A stretch of 64,000 nt of DNA from the NCBI GenBank assembly GCA_934555895.1, contig CAKTFH010000002.1, positions 62,001 to 126,000 of the forward strand, in the 5' to 3' direction. Below are positions 35,786-46,061 of this stretch, piece after piece. Made by a program: the position numbers and the translations under genes. The stretch comes from an uncultured Muribaculaceae bacterium. Lineage in GTDB: Bacteria > Bacteroidota > Bacteroidia > Bacteroidales > Muribaculaceae. The first letter of the stretch is position 1. Each line of letters opens with the position of its first letter. Below the pieces are notes generated by a model. It saw only the letters and a list, made by a program, of their open reading frames with translations, searched no databases and was not told where the DNA came from.

Positions 35786-38700
35786 ATGAAACGCTACAGG
35801 TTACGCCACAACAATCATATCACACACCGTAAAGCATTGTGGGCATTGGTCATAGCCCTCACAGTGCTCTCTTCGGCGTATGCCTACGCGCAGATAACCT
35901 CCTCGGCTCCGACGCCTCCCGCTGCAGGCAAGCCGCTGCCGCCGCCCCCCTTCTATCCGGGGCTTCCGGTTCCTTCCAACGCGGCCGACTCAATCATGAT
36001 GCCGTTTCCGGTGCAGCAGACTGTGCCTGCCACCTACGAGCAACTGATGGAGGACCAGTTCGCCGCCGATCTCTCCTCGCCATCCAACATACGCACCACA
36101 GCCGAATTCGATCCCGAGACCGGCTACTACGTGATACGCACCAAGCTCGGCGACACAGACATCACCACACCCTTCCTCCTCACCGAGAAGCAATACAACA
36201 ACTGGGAGTTGCGTCGCTCGCTGCAGAACTATTATCAAGAGCGCAACCAGGCCCTTGTAGAGGATAAGGAAAAACAGCCGTTCAACATCTTCGACATGAA
36301 CTTCGCCTACGGCCCGCTGGAGAAAATCTTCGGCCCTGGCGGTGTGTCGCTCAAGACACAGGGTTCGGTGCAGATCAAGATGGGCGTAAAGAGCAACAAG
36401 ACCGACAACCCCTCGCTCGCGCTCAACTCACGCCGCAAAACCTATTTCGACTTCGAGCAGAAGATTCAGGCCACCATTCAGGCATCCGTCGGCGACCGCC
36501 TGAACTTCAACATGACCTACAACACCGACGCCACCTTCGATTTCGACTCCAAAAACCTCAAACTCGCCTATGAGGGTAAGGAAGACGACATAGTGAAGAC
36601 CATCGAGGCGGGCAACGTGAGCATGACCACCGGCTCATCGCTCATAAGGGGCTCCACAGCACTTTTCGGTCTGAAAACAAAGCTTCAGTTCGGCAAACTC
36701 ACCGCCACGGCACTCGTCTCGCAGCAAAACTCTGAATCAAAATCAGTGAGTTCGAAAGGCGGCGCACAGACCACCGACTTTACCGTCAACGCCGACAATT
36801 ACGACCAGAACCGTCACTTCTTCCTCTCACAATATTTCTACGAAAACTACGATAACTTCGCGGCTCATCTGCCCTTCGTATCGTCGGGCATCAACATCAC
36901 CCGTGTGGAAGTGTGGGTGACCAACAAAAGCGGCCGTTACGACCAGGCCCGCAACGTGGTTGCCTTTGCCGACCTCGGTGAGAACAACCGCCTCAACAAT
37001 GATTACTGGAGCGCGAACCAATCGGTGCCCGTGCCGTCGAATAACTCCAACAACCTCCTGCAAATCATCAAGACCGACTATCCCGACGCCCGCAATATCA
37101 ACCAGGTTACACAGGCCCTCGAGCCTCTGAGTGCGTTCGGAGTAGAGGGTGGCCGCGACTATGAGAAAATAGAGAGTGCACGCCTGCTCTCCGAAAACGA
37201 ATACACCCTTAACTCCACTCTGGGCTACATCTCGCTCCGTTCGCAAATCAATGCCGACGAAGTGCTCGGCATTGCCTTCCAGTATACCTACAACGGTCAG
37301 GTATATCAGGTGGGTGAATTTTCGTCTGACATCACCACTACCACCCAGAGCCTCTACGTGAAGATGCTCAAGAGCACCACTACCGACCCAAAGATGCCGA
37401 TGTGGCGACTGATGATGAAAAACGTTTACTCACTCGGAGGAGCCACACAGATACAGAAGGCAAAATTCCGCCTCAACATCAAATACCTCAGCGACACCAC
37501 CGGCACAAGCATCAACTACCTACCGGTGCCAGGCCTCAACAACCAGAGCCTCCTGCAGGTGATGAACCTCGACCGTATCGACTCCAACGAGCAGAGCAAT
37601 CCCGACGGCTTCTTCGACTTCATCGATGGCTACACCATCATTGCATCCACCGGAAAGGTGATATTCCCCGTCGCCGAACCCTTCGGCGCATGGCTCGAGA
37701 AGAAAATCGATAATCCGGCCATCGCCGAAAAATATGTGTATAAGGAACTTTACGACTCCACACTGGTGGTGGCGCAGCAGTTTGCCGACAAAAACAAATT
37801 TATCCTCGACGGCTCATATCAGGCATCGTCGGGAGCCCAGATACGCCTCGATGCGGTAAACGTGCCCCGAGGTTCCGTGATTGTTATGGCCGGCGGCGTG
37901 CAGCTCGTGGAAAACTCCGACTACACCGTCGACTACTCGATGGGTATAGTCACCATCACAAACCAGAGCATCATCGATTCAGGCCAGAGCATCAGCGTGA
38001 CACTCGAGAACCAGGGGCTTTTCAACCTGCAGCGCAAGACGCTCCTCGGTCTCGACCTGCAGTATGCCTTCAACAAGGATTTCAACATCGGCGGTACTAT
38101 CATGCACTTCTCCGAGAAGGCGCTTACCGAAAAGGTCAACATCGGCGACGAAACTGTCAACAATTCCATCTTCGGCTTCAATGTGTCGTGGAACACAAAA
38201 TTCATGTGGCTTACAAATCTTCTCAACAAGATACCAACGGTGAACGCCACAGCCCCGTCGACCCTCAGCCTGAAAGCTGAATATGCCCAGCTTGTGCCAC
38301 ACAAGCAAAAAGCGGGCACCAACAAGGGCAGTTCATATGTCGACGACTTCGAGTCGGCTCAGACAGGCATAGACCTCCGCTCGCCCTACTCGTGGTTCCT
38401 TGCCTCTACGCCGTATGACAACGGCCGCGACCCTCTATTCCCAGAAGCCGCTCTGAGCAACAACGTAGACTACGGCAAGAACCGAGCCCTGCTTAACTGG
38501 TACTACATCGACCGCATGTTCACCGACCGCAACTCGTCGCTTGCACCCGGATATATCAAAAACGACCTCAAGCAGCAGTCGAACCCTTATATCCGCGAAG
38601 TCACCTCACAGGAAATCTTCCCCGGCCGTGAGCTCACCTACGGCGAGTCGAACACTATCCAGACCCTTAACCTCTCGTTCTATCCCACCGAGCGCGGCCC

Positions 38701-41700
38701 CTATAACCTCGATGCCGAGAATATCGACGACCAAGGCAACCTCCTCAACCCCGAGAAGCGATGGGGTGGCATCATGCGCCGCATGGAGAACACAAACTTC
38801 GAATCGTCGAACATCGAATATATCCAATTCTGGATGCTCAACCCATTCCTTGACCCTGACAACCCCAACTACGACGGCGGCGACCTTTACTTCAACCTAG
38901 GTGAAATATCTGAAGACATACTCAAAGACGGCCTCAAAAGCTATGAGAACGGTGTGCCCTACGACGGTAACAACCAATACATGGAGTCGACCGTCTGGGG
39001 CCGCGTAAGCTCGCAGGCGTCGCTCACTTACTCGTTTGACAACACCTCCGGTTCACGTGCAGTACAGGATGTGGGTCTCGACGGATTGCGTAACAACGAC
39101 GAGTTTACTCATGATTCCTACGCCACATACCTCGACCGCCTGCGCTCACGCCTCTCTCCCGATGCCATCGAGCGCATGCAGAACGACATTTTCTCGCCGC
39201 TAAACGACCCCGCCGGCGACAACTACCACTTTTTCCGCGGTTACGATTACGACGATATGCGTCTTGGCATCCTCGACCGCTATAAGCGCTATAACGGTGT
39301 GGAGGGCAACTCCCTGTCGCCGGAAGACGCCTCCGACCCGCTCTATCAGAGCTCGCGTGCCGTGCCCGATGTGGAGGACATAAACCAGGACAACACCCTT
39401 AACGAATACGAGCGCTACTTCCAGTATCGCGTATCTATCCGCCCCGAGGACATGCAGGTCGGCCGCAACTTCATCACCGACCGTCAGGTGTCTCACGTGC
39501 TATGCCGCGACGGTCAGTATCAGGATGCAGAGTGGCTTCAGTTCAAGATCCCTCTGAGCGCCTTTGAGAAGATTGTCGGCTCAATCAACGACTTTTCAAC
39601 CATCCGCTTCGCCCGCATCTTCATGACCGGCTTCAAGCAGCCCACCCACCTGCGCTTCGCCACACTCGAGCTCGTAAGAGGCGAATGGCGCAACTACGAC
39701 TTCAACCTCAACTCCCGCGGCGACACCCCCGCCGAGGGTGAGCTTGATGTGAGCGTGGTCAACATTGAGGAGAATGCCGACCGCGAGCCCGTGAACTACG
39801 TGCTCCCTCCCGGCGTAACCCGAATCGTAGACCCCGGCCAAAGTCAGATAACCCAGCTCAACGAGCAGAGTCTATCGCTGAAAGTCACCGACCTTCGTGC
39901 CGGCGACGCCAGAGGCATATACCGCAACACACAGCAGGACTTCCGCAACTACAAGCGCCTGCAGATGTGGACCCATGCAGAGAGCCTCATCGATGACCAC
40001 ACCAATCTGCGCTCGGGCGAGCTCTCGGTGTTCATCCGCCTCGGCACCGATGTGAAGAGCAATTTCTATGAATACGAGATGCCGCTCCAGCTCACACCTC
40101 ACGGCCGGTATAACAACTGGACAGAATCAGACCGCGCCACGGTGTGGCCCAACTTCATGGACATAAAGCTCCAGAACCTCGTCGACCTCAAGCAAGAGCG
40201 CAACCGTGCCAAAGCCCAGGAAGGCTCGGAGGTGGGCTTCGCCACCCTCTACACCGGCCGTGACCCCGACAACGAGCGCTGCCGCATAGCCGTGATGGGC
40301 AATCCGTCGCTGAGCGATGTGCGTGTGATGCTCGTGGGCGTGCGCAACAACACTAACAACACCAAAGACGGCATCATCTGGATCAATGAGCTTAAAGTGA
40401 CCGACTTCAACGAAGAAGGCGGCTGGGCAGCCAAGGCTAACGTTAACCTCGGCCTCAGCGATGTGGCCTCGGTGAACTTCGCCACCCACATGGAGACCGC
40501 CGGATTCGGCAGCGTGGACCAGAGCCTCAACTCACGCCGCCTTGACAACTATGAGCAGTACAACGTGGCCATGCAGGTAGATGCCGGCCGCTTCCTCCCC
40601 GAAAAAGTGAAGCTCCGCGCACCCATCTACTATTCCTACTCGAAGGAGAAGACCACCCCAAAATACAATCCGCTCGACCAGGATGTACTCCTCAAGGATG
40701 CCCTCGACGATGCCGCCAACAAGCATGACCGCGACTCAATCAGCGCTTTCGCCGAGGAGCACAACTCGGTGGAGAGTTTCTCGATCAGCGGCCTCAAATT
40801 CGACATCACAAGCAAGAAGCCGATGCCGTGGGACCCCTCTAATTTCACCTTCAACTTCTCTTTCAACAAACAGAGCAAGCGTAACCCCACCACCGAGTAC
40901 GAGAACACCAACGACTACCGCGGCTCGTTCGCCTACCAGTACTCGCCCATGATAAAAGGGCTGAGGCCGTTCGGATGGATAAAATCAAAGAACCGAAACC
41001 TCAAGTTCTTCAAGGAGTGGGAAATCAACTATCTGCCCAACAGCATCTCATTTCTCACCAACATGTCGCGCTACTACTACGAGCAGCAGACACGCTCCGA
41101 GACAGATGTGATGTTCCAGCTTCCTGTTTCTGTGAGCAAGAACTTCCTGTGGGACCGCCAGCTGCAGCTGTCGTGGAACATTCTCAAATCGCTCTCGCTT
41201 TCATTCACATCCAACACCTCGGCACGCATCGAGGAGACCGTGGGCGCGGTGAACCGCAAACTGTTCCCCGACCGCTACAAGGAGTGGAAAGACACCGTTT
41301 GGCAGAGCATACTTTCGATGGGTACACCGTGGAGCTACAACCAGAGCTTCAACGGCACCTACCGCGCGCCCTTCAACCGCATACCGGTACTCGACTTCCT
41401 CACCGCATCGGCCACCTACAATGCCACCTATAGGTGGGACCGCGGTGCCGAAATCGACGGACGCTCGCTCGGCAACACCATCGCCAACCAGTCGAGCATA
41501 AGTGTAGACGGACGCTTCAATTTCGACAATCTGTATAACAAGATTCCTTACGTGAAGGATGTGAACAAGCGCTTCGCCTCCTCGCGCCGCCCCACCGTGG
41601 CCAAGAAGCCGAAGAAATTTGAGAGAGCCATCAAACTGAAGCCCGACACCACCACTCTAATCCGTCACAACCTCCGCAACAAGAAGGTGAAAATCACTGC

Positions 41701-43270
41701 CGTGACCGCCGACTCCACCATTCCGTTCACATTCCAGCACCGCGTGGTGGACCAGAACACCGTGGAGATTCTCACTCACAGCGATAAAAACATAAAATTC
41801 ACCGTCGAGGAAATCCTCAAGGAAGACAAGAAAATATGGAATGAGATAGGCCAGTATGCACTGCGCTTTGTGATGAGCCCGCGCAACCTCTCCATGCGCT
41901 GGAAACGCACCCGTACGCTCAACATACCGCTGTTCAACAACTCCATAGGCAATATATTCGGTCAGGAGACCGGTCATGGCCCCATGTCGCCGGGTCTTGA
42001 CTTCGCATTCGGCCTGACCGACGAGAGCTTCATCTACAAGGCCAAGGAGCGCGGCTGGCTCATCACCGACGACGGACAGACATCGCCCGCCATGTGGAGC
42101 ACCGGCACCGAACTCAACTTCGAGTTGCAGCTCGAGCCCATCAAGGGACTCAAAATCAACCTCACATCGAACCGCACCGACAACCGCACATCGCAGATAC
42201 AGTTCATGTACGCAGACATGCCGGTGACCCGCAGCGGCTCCTACACCAAGACCCACGTTGCAGCGGCCACGGCTTTCAGTTCGTCGAAAGCCGAAGACGG
42301 CTACTACAGCAAGCACTTCCAGCAGTTCCTCGACAACATCCCCGTGATACGCAACAGGGTCGAGGCCCAATATGCCGGCACCCGCTACCCCTCCGGCGGT
42401 TTCATGGCCGACAATCCCAACGCCGGAGCGCCGTTCAGCCCTGCCACCGGCTCTGTGAGCGAGACCTCGTCGGATGTGCTCATCCCCGCATTCATCGCGG
42501 CCTACACCGGCACCGACGCCTCGAAACAGTATCTTACACCCTTCCCCTCCTTCGCCAACGTGCTGCCCAACTGGCGCGTGACCTACGACGGCCTTATCCA
42601 GATAGGCAACCTTAAGAATTTCTTCAAGACATTCACTCTGAACCACGCCTACCAGTGTACCTACACCGTGGGCTCCTACTCGTCGTATCTCAACTGGCTT
42701 TCGGTGGACGGCGACCGTCTCGGCTTCACCCTCGATGAGCTCACCGGGCAACCAATCCCGTCGTCGCCCTACAACATATCCACAGTGAGCATCACCGAGC
42801 GCTTCGCTCCACTCATCGGAGTGAGCGCCACACTCAAAAACGAAATTCAGGTGAACGCCGAGTGGCGCGACCAGCGCACCCTCACCCTCAACTCCTCTGC
42901 CGGCCAGCTTGTGGAGGCCACAACACGCGGCCTCACCGTAGGTCTCGGTTACAAAATAGTGAACTTCAACTCTATACTCAAGATACGCTCCTCACAGCAG
43001 GGCGTAAGCAACGACCTCACCGTCAACGCCGACCTCTCGCTACAGAACACACAGTCGCTGATACGCCGCATCGAGAGCAACTACACCCAGGCCACCGCCG
43101 GCACACGCACGCTCAACATTAACTTCAATGCGTCGTACATTCTCTCCAAACGCCTCACTCTTGCGGCATATTTCGACCATCAGGTTAACACACCTATTGT
43201 AAGTTCCTCGGCCTATCCTACATCAAACACCTCCTACGGCCTTTCGCTCAACCTCAACCTCGCCCGCTGA
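35786..43270 (+). CDS. sprA: SprA/Sov, type IX secretion outer-membrane translocon
   Basis: 2494 residues, the largest gene in the window and of the usual SprA length. A signal peptide (about 17-35, ending YAYAQ) precedes an extended proline-rich section (PTPPAAGKPLPPPPFYPG). The body alternates amphipathic strands and Asn/Asp-rich loops; conserved blocks include YGPLEKIFGPGGVSLKTQGS, RGSTALFGLKTKLQFGKLTA, SSYVDDFESAQTGIDLRSP and ITKKP-like repeats in the second half, ending with a C-terminal barrel strand SYGLSLNLNLAR. Known SprA forms a 36-strand barrel that exports folded T9SS cargo. The ATG at 35786 immediately precedes the signal peptide; an earlier frame start at 35681 overlaps ruvA. 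Confidence 0.93.
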   Translation: MKRYRLRHNNHITHRKALWALVIALTVLSSAYAYAQITSSAPTPPAAGKPLPPPPFYPGLPVPSNAADSIMMPFPVQQTVPATYEQLMEDQFAADLSSPSNIRTTAEFDPETGYYVIRTKLGDTDITTPFLLTEKQYNNWELRRSLQNYYQERNQALVEDKEKQPFNIFDMNFAYGPLEKIFGPGGVSLKTQGSVQIKMGVKSNKTDNPSLALNSRRKTYFDFEQKIQATIQASVGDRLNFNMTYNTDATFDFDSKNLKLAYEGKEDDIVKTIEAGNVSMTTGSSLIRGSTALFGLKTKLQFGKLTATALVSQQNSESKSVSSKGGAQTTDFTVNADNYDQNRHFFLSQYFYENYDNFAAHLPFVSSGINITRVEVWVTNKSGRYDQARNVVAFADLGENNRLNNDYWSANQSVPVPSNNSNNLLQIIKTDYPDARNINQVTQALEPLSAFGVEGGRDYEKIESARLLSENEYTLNSTLGYISLRSQINADEVLGIAFQYTYNGQVYQVGEFSSDITTTTQSLYVKMLKSTTTDPKMPMWRLMMKNVYSLGGATQIQKAKFRLNIKYLSDTTGTSINYLPVPGLNNQSLLQVMNLDRIDSNEQSNPDGFFDFIDGYTIIASTGKVIFPVAEPFGAWLEKKIDNPAIAEKYVYKELYDSTLVVAQQFADKNKFILDGSYQASSGAQIRLDAVNVPRGSVIVMAGGVQLVENSDYTVDYSMGIVTITNQSIIDSGQSISVTLENQGLFNLQRKTLLGLDLQYAFNKDFNIGGTIMHFSEKALTEKVNIGDETVNNSIFGFNVSWNTKFMWLTNLLNKIPTVNATAPSTLSLKAEYAQLVPHKQKAGTNKGSSYVDDFESAQTGIDLRSPYSWFLASTPYDNGRDPLFPEAALSNNVDYGKNRALLNWYYIDRMFTDRNSSLAPGYIKNDLKQQSNPYIREVTSQEIFPGRELTYGESNTIQTLNLSFYPTERGPYNLDAENIDDQGNLLNPEKRWGGIMRRMENTNFESSNIEYIQFWMLNPFLDPDNPNYDGGDLYFNLGEISEDILKDGLKSYENGVPYDGNNQYMESTVWGRVSSQASLTYSFDNTSGSRAVQDVGLDGLRNNDEFTHDSYATYLDRLRSRLSPDAIERMQNDIFSPLNDPAGDNYHFFRGYDYDDMRLGILDRYKRYNGVEGNSLSPEDASDPLYQSSRAVPDVEDINQDNTLNEYERYFQYRVSIRPEDMQVGRNFITDRQVSHVLCRDGQYQDAEWLQFKIPLSAFEKIVGSINDFSTIRFARIFMTGFKQPTHLRFATLELVRGEWRNYDFNLNSRGDTPAEGELDVSVVNIEENADREPVNYVLPPGVTRIVDPGQSQITQLNEQSLSLKVTDLRAGDARGIYRNTQQDFRNYKRLQMWTHAESLIDDHTNLRSGELSVFIRLGTDVKSNFYEYEMPLQLTPHGRYNNWTESDRATVWPNFMDIKLQNLVDLKQERNRAKAQEGSEVGFATLYTGRDPDNERCRIAVMGNPSLSDVRVMLVGVRNNTNNTKDGIIWINELKVTDFNEEGGWAAKANVNLGLSDVASVNFATHMETAGFGSVDQSLNSRRLDNYEQYNVAMQVDAGRFLPEKVKLRAPIYYSYSKEKTTPKYNPLDQDVLLKDALDDAANKHDRDSISAFAEEHNSVESFSISGLKFDITSKKPMPWDPSNFTFNFSFNKQSKRNPTTEYENTNDYRGSFAYQYSPMIKGLRPFGWIKSKNRNLKFFKEWEINYLPNSISFLTNMSRYYYEQQTRSETDVMFQLPVSVSKNFLWDRQLQLSWNILKSLSLSFTSNTSARIEETVGAVNRKLFPDRYKEWKDTVWQSILSMGTPWSYNQSFNGTYRAPFNRIPVLDFLTASATYNATYRWDRGAEIDGRSLGNTIANQSSISVDGRFNFDNLYNKIPYVKDVNKRFASSRRPTVAKKPKKFERAIKLKPDTTTLIRHNLRNKKVKITAVTADSTIPFTFQHRVVDQNTVEILTHSDKNIKFTVEEILKEDKKIWNEIGQYALRFVMSPRNLSMRWKRTRTLNIPLFNNSIGNIFGQETGHGPMSPGLDFAFGLTDESFIYKAKERGWLITDDGQTSPAMWSTGTELNFELQLEPIKGLKINLTSNRTDNRTSQIQFMYADMPVTRSGSYTKTHVAAATAFSSSKAEDGYYSKHFQQFLDNIPVIRNRVEAQYAGTRYPSGGFMADNPNAGAPFSPATGSVSETSSDVLIPAFIAAYTGTDASKQYLTPFPSFANVLPNWRVTYDGLIQIGNLKNFFKTFTLNHAYQCTYTVGSYSSYLNWLSVDGDRLGFTLDELTGQPIPSSPYNISTVSITERFAPLIGVSATLKNEIQVNAEWRDQRTLTLNSSAGQLVEATTRGLTVGLGYKIVNFNSILKIRSSQQGVSNDLTVNADLSLQNTQSLIRRIESNYTQATAGTRTLNINFNASYILSKRLTLAAYFDHQVNTPIVSSSAYPTSNTSYGLSLNLNLAR

Positions 43271-43317
43271 CGGCATACGTTCTCATTTTTACTTTTCCTC
43301 CTAAGCGGGAAATTCAC

Positions 43318-43325
43318 TAACTTTG
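43318..43325 (+). promoter_or_regulatory. -7 box for dnaG
   Basis: TAACTTTG ends only 9 bases before the ATG at 43335, so a transcript from it would be leaderless or nearly so. Confidence 0.5.
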
Positions 43326-43334
43326 CAGTCACCT

Positions 43335-45653
43335 ATGAAAGCCATCGACCGCGAAACCATACAGCGCATCATCGACACCGCCGACATTGTCGAAGTGGTG
43401 AGCGATTTCGTGCATCTGCGCCGTCGTGGAGCCAACTTCATAGGTCTCTGCCCGTTCCACAACGAGCGCACCCCATCTTTCTCTGTGTCACGCGCCAAAG
43501 GCATATGCAAATGCTTCAGCTGCGGCAAAGGCGGCTCGCCGGTGAATTTCATCATGGAGCACGAGCAACTCTCCTACTGGGACGCCCTCCGCTACCTCGC
43601 ACGCAAATACAACATCGAGATACAGGAACATGAAGTGACCGAAGCCGAGCGGCAGGCCATCAGCGAGCGGCAGGCACTCTTCGATGTCAACGATTTCGCA
43701 CTTAAACATTTCCACGACAATCTGCTCTCAACACCCGATGGCACAGAGATAGGCCTCGCCTATTTCCGTCAACGCGGCATCTCCGACGCTATGGTCGAGA
43801 AATTCCAGCTCGGATATTCACTCGACAAGCGCTACGACTTTCTTGAGGCGGCCCGCAGTGCCGGATATTCCGACGATGCCATGGTGAAGACCGGCCTGTG
43901 CGTGCGCACTGAGCATGGCGAGCTCTACGACCGCTTCAAGGGGAGGGTGATGTATCCGGTGTTCTCTATTTCAGGCAAAGTGGTTGCCTTCGGAGGTCGC
44001 ACCTTGCGCACCGACAAATCGATGGCGAAATATGTCAACTCGCCGGAGAGTGTCATCTACAAGAAAAACCGCGAGCTCTACGGCATGTTCCAGGCCAAGC
44101 AGGCCATCGTGCGCAAAGACAAGTGCATACTTGTGGAGGGTTACATGGATGTAATCTCCATGCACCAGCAGGGAGTGGAAAATGTGGTGGCGTCGTCGGG
44201 TACATCGCTCACACATGGACAGATACGCCTCATACACCGCTTCACCGAGAATGTGACCGTAATATACGACAGCGACGCGGCCGGCATCAAGGCGTCGCTC
44301 CGCGGCATAGACTTGCTTCTGGCCGAAGGACTTAACATAAAAGTGTTACTTCTGCCCGAAGGCGACGACCCCGATTCGTTCGCTCAGAGTCATACCGCCG
44401 AGCAGGTCGATGAATATCTGGCAGAGCACGAAACCGACTTCATCCGCTTCAAGACCGATGTGCTGCTGCGCGATGCCACAAACGACCCGTTGAAACGCTC
44501 GGAAGTAGTGGCAAGCATCCTCGAAAGCATAGCCAGCATTCCCGAAGAGATAAAGCGCAACATCTACATCCAGGAGTGCGCGCTGAAGTTCAACATCGAC
44601 GAGAAGGTACTGCTGCGGCAGGTGAATCTCTTCGTGGTGAAACTGGCCGAGCAGAACGCCCGCAACTCCGCCCGTCAGCGCTCCGCCGACAGCCTTGAAA
44701 ACACTACACCGCAGCCACCCGCCACCGATACGCAACAGACCGCAGCAGCTCATACACCAGTCGCATCTGCCGAAAATTATTCGGAAACAACACCGGCACC
44801 TACGGCTCCGACAGAGAATCATGCCACCCCCGTCGAAGCTCCTCTGGAGATGGAAGCAGGCATGCAGACCGCCATAATGCAGTCGGCTGACCCCTGCGCC
44901 ATAACGCTTGAGCCTCAGGAAAGGGCGTTGCTGCGCCTTGCGCTGAAATTCGGCATGCTCGAACTCGGCGACAATTACGGCCTCAACGACGACGGCACCC
45001 ACATACGTGTAATCGACTTCATCCGCGAGGACCTCGAAGGTGACAATCTCAAATTCCGAAACCCTCTTTACGAAAAAATCTACCGCGAGGCACTCCATGA
45101 GCGCGACACCGACTGGGAAACCGCCTACGCCGCACATCTCACCTCCGCACAGCAACGGCTCGAAGCCCGCGAGGACGAAGGTATAGAGGAAATACGGCGT
45201 ACTGCCGCTAATACTCAGGAGATAGCCATCGCCGAGCTGAAACTGAAAGAAACAGCCGAAGCCGCATTTAAAGATGACATACGCGATTTCACACTAAGCT
45301 ACTTCGAGCGCATATTCCTGTCACATCCCGACAACGATATGCGTCGCATATGCTCGGACCTGCTTGTAGACAAACATCAACTGTCGAAAATCTACACCCG
45401 GCAGGGCACCCATATCGAGACCGAGGAAGAGCGCATCGACGAACTCGTGAACCGCGCTCTGCTGGCGCTCAAATATGACCTCGCCCGATGCCATTTCCGC
45501 GAGATAAGCGCCCAGATAAGCGCCTTGCAAGCCACTCCCGGCTACGATTTCAACGAGATACTATCGCTCATGGCCCGCCAGAAGCGATGGAGCGACTTCT
45601 GCCAGCGTCTCGCAGCCACCATCGGCGAACGTGTCTACGAGCCCCTCCGCTAA
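43335..45653 (+). CDS. dnaG: DNA primase
   Basis: 772 residues. The CHC2 zinc finger uses Cys39, His42, Cys60 and Cys63 (LCPFHNERTPSF, CKCFSCGKGG). The RNA-polymerase core has YFRQRGISDAMVEKFQLGY, RFKGRVMYPVFSISGKVVAF and GGRTLRTDKSMAKYVNSPE, then the Toprim motifs ILVEGYMDVISMHQ and VIYDSDAAGIKAS. A low-complexity Pro/Thr/Ala linker (about 455-515) leads to the C-terminal helicase-binding domain. It makes RNA primers for replication with DnaB. The ATG at 43335 is preferred to 43323, where the frame start would overlap the -7 box. Confidence 0.95.
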   Translation: MKAIDRETIQRIIDTADIVEVVSDFVHLRRRGANFIGLCPFHNERTPSFSVSRAKGICKCFSCGKGGSPVNFIMEHEQLSYWDALRYLARKYNIEIQEHEVTEAERQAISERQALFDVNDFALKHFHDNLLSTPDGTEIGLAYFRQRGISDAMVEKFQLGYSLDKRYDFLEAARSAGYSDDAMVKTGLCVRTEHGELYDRFKGRVMYPVFSISGKVVAFGGRTLRTDKSMAKYVNSPESVIYKKNRELYGMFQAKQAIVRKDKCILVEGYMDVISMHQQGVENVVASSGTSLTHGQIRLIHRFTENVTVIYDSDAAGIKASLRGIDLLLAEGLNIKVLLLPEGDDPDSFAQSHTAEQVDEYLAEHETDFIRFKTDVLLRDATNDPLKRSEVVASILESIASIPEEIKRNIYIQECALKFNIDEKVLLRQVNLFVVKLAEQNARNSARQRSADSLENTTPQPPATDTQQTAAAHTPVASAENYSETTPAPTAPTENHATPVEAPLEMEAGMQTAIMQSADPCAITLEPQERALLRLALKFGMLELGDNYGLNDDGTHIRVIDFIREDLEGDNLKFRNPLYEKIYREALHERDTDWETAYAAHLTSAQQRLEAREDEGIEEIRRTAANTQEIAIAELKLKETAEAAFKDDIRDFTLSYFERIFLSHPDNDMRRICSDLLVDKHQLSKIYTRQGTHIETEEERIDELVNRALLALKYDLARCHFREISAQISALQATPGYDFNEILSLMARQKRWSDFCQRLAATIGERVYEPLR

Positions 45654-45728
45654 TCTCCTGCGATACAAAACATAAAAGAAAGCGGTTTTGACGGAATCAA
45701 AATTAATGGACAAAAGCCCATCGAGCTG

Positions 45729-45938
45729 AAGAAGAGGCCGGGAATAGAAAAATAAAATACTTAATGAGAAATTTCCTAAAGTATCGGTAACGGTGCCAAG
45801 ATTTCGGTTGATTACACCTACACTGGCGTAAACAATCGGCTCTCTTGTGGATTCAGACAAGACGGTTCTGGATTTGCAAAGATTGGTATTTGCAGCCACA
45901 AAAATGATACAAACTATGGTGCGATATAATGATTTCAT
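45729..45938 (-). pseudogene. Truncated carboxypeptidase-regulatory-like domain protein
   Basis: From the ATG at 45938 the frame gives a signal peptide (MKSLYRTIVCIIFVAANTN) and one CarboxypepD_reg-like unit (TREPIVYASVGVINRNLGTV, then TDTLGNFSLS). After that the homology stops; the open frame continues into the antisense of dnaG without family resemblance. Such domains open TonB-dependent receptors and surface proteins, so this is probably the 5' remnant of one. Region 45654-46061 otherwise holds only the nagB relic. Confidence 0.55.
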
Positions 45939-45963
45939 AATAAAACTCCAATGACAATGTCCG

Positions 45964-46050
45964 TTATCTGAGTAATGGGACTTTCAGCCCGGCACAAGCG
46001 ATCTCGTCGACCTCGATTATCGAGCGGTAGAAAATGCGTTTGAAGTGCTC
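45964..46050 (-). pseudogene. Relic of a nagB 3' end
   Basis: The minus strand reads RSIIEVDEIACAGLKVPLLR then stop. The intact nagB at 47588 reads [16 protein letters not shown] at the same point; over 16 codons about 36 of 48 bases agree. No further NagB sequence precedes it, so this is a fragment left by duplication or rearrangement. It lies just past the stop of the retropepsin-like gene. Confidence 0.5.
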
Positions 46051-46061
46051 CGGCTGTACGG

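Noticed and set aside
41657-42751. 364-codon minus-strand frame inside sprA
   Set aside because: Shadow in a GC-skewed coding region; the composition is Val/Gly/Glu/His-rich as expected of antisense, with no motif.
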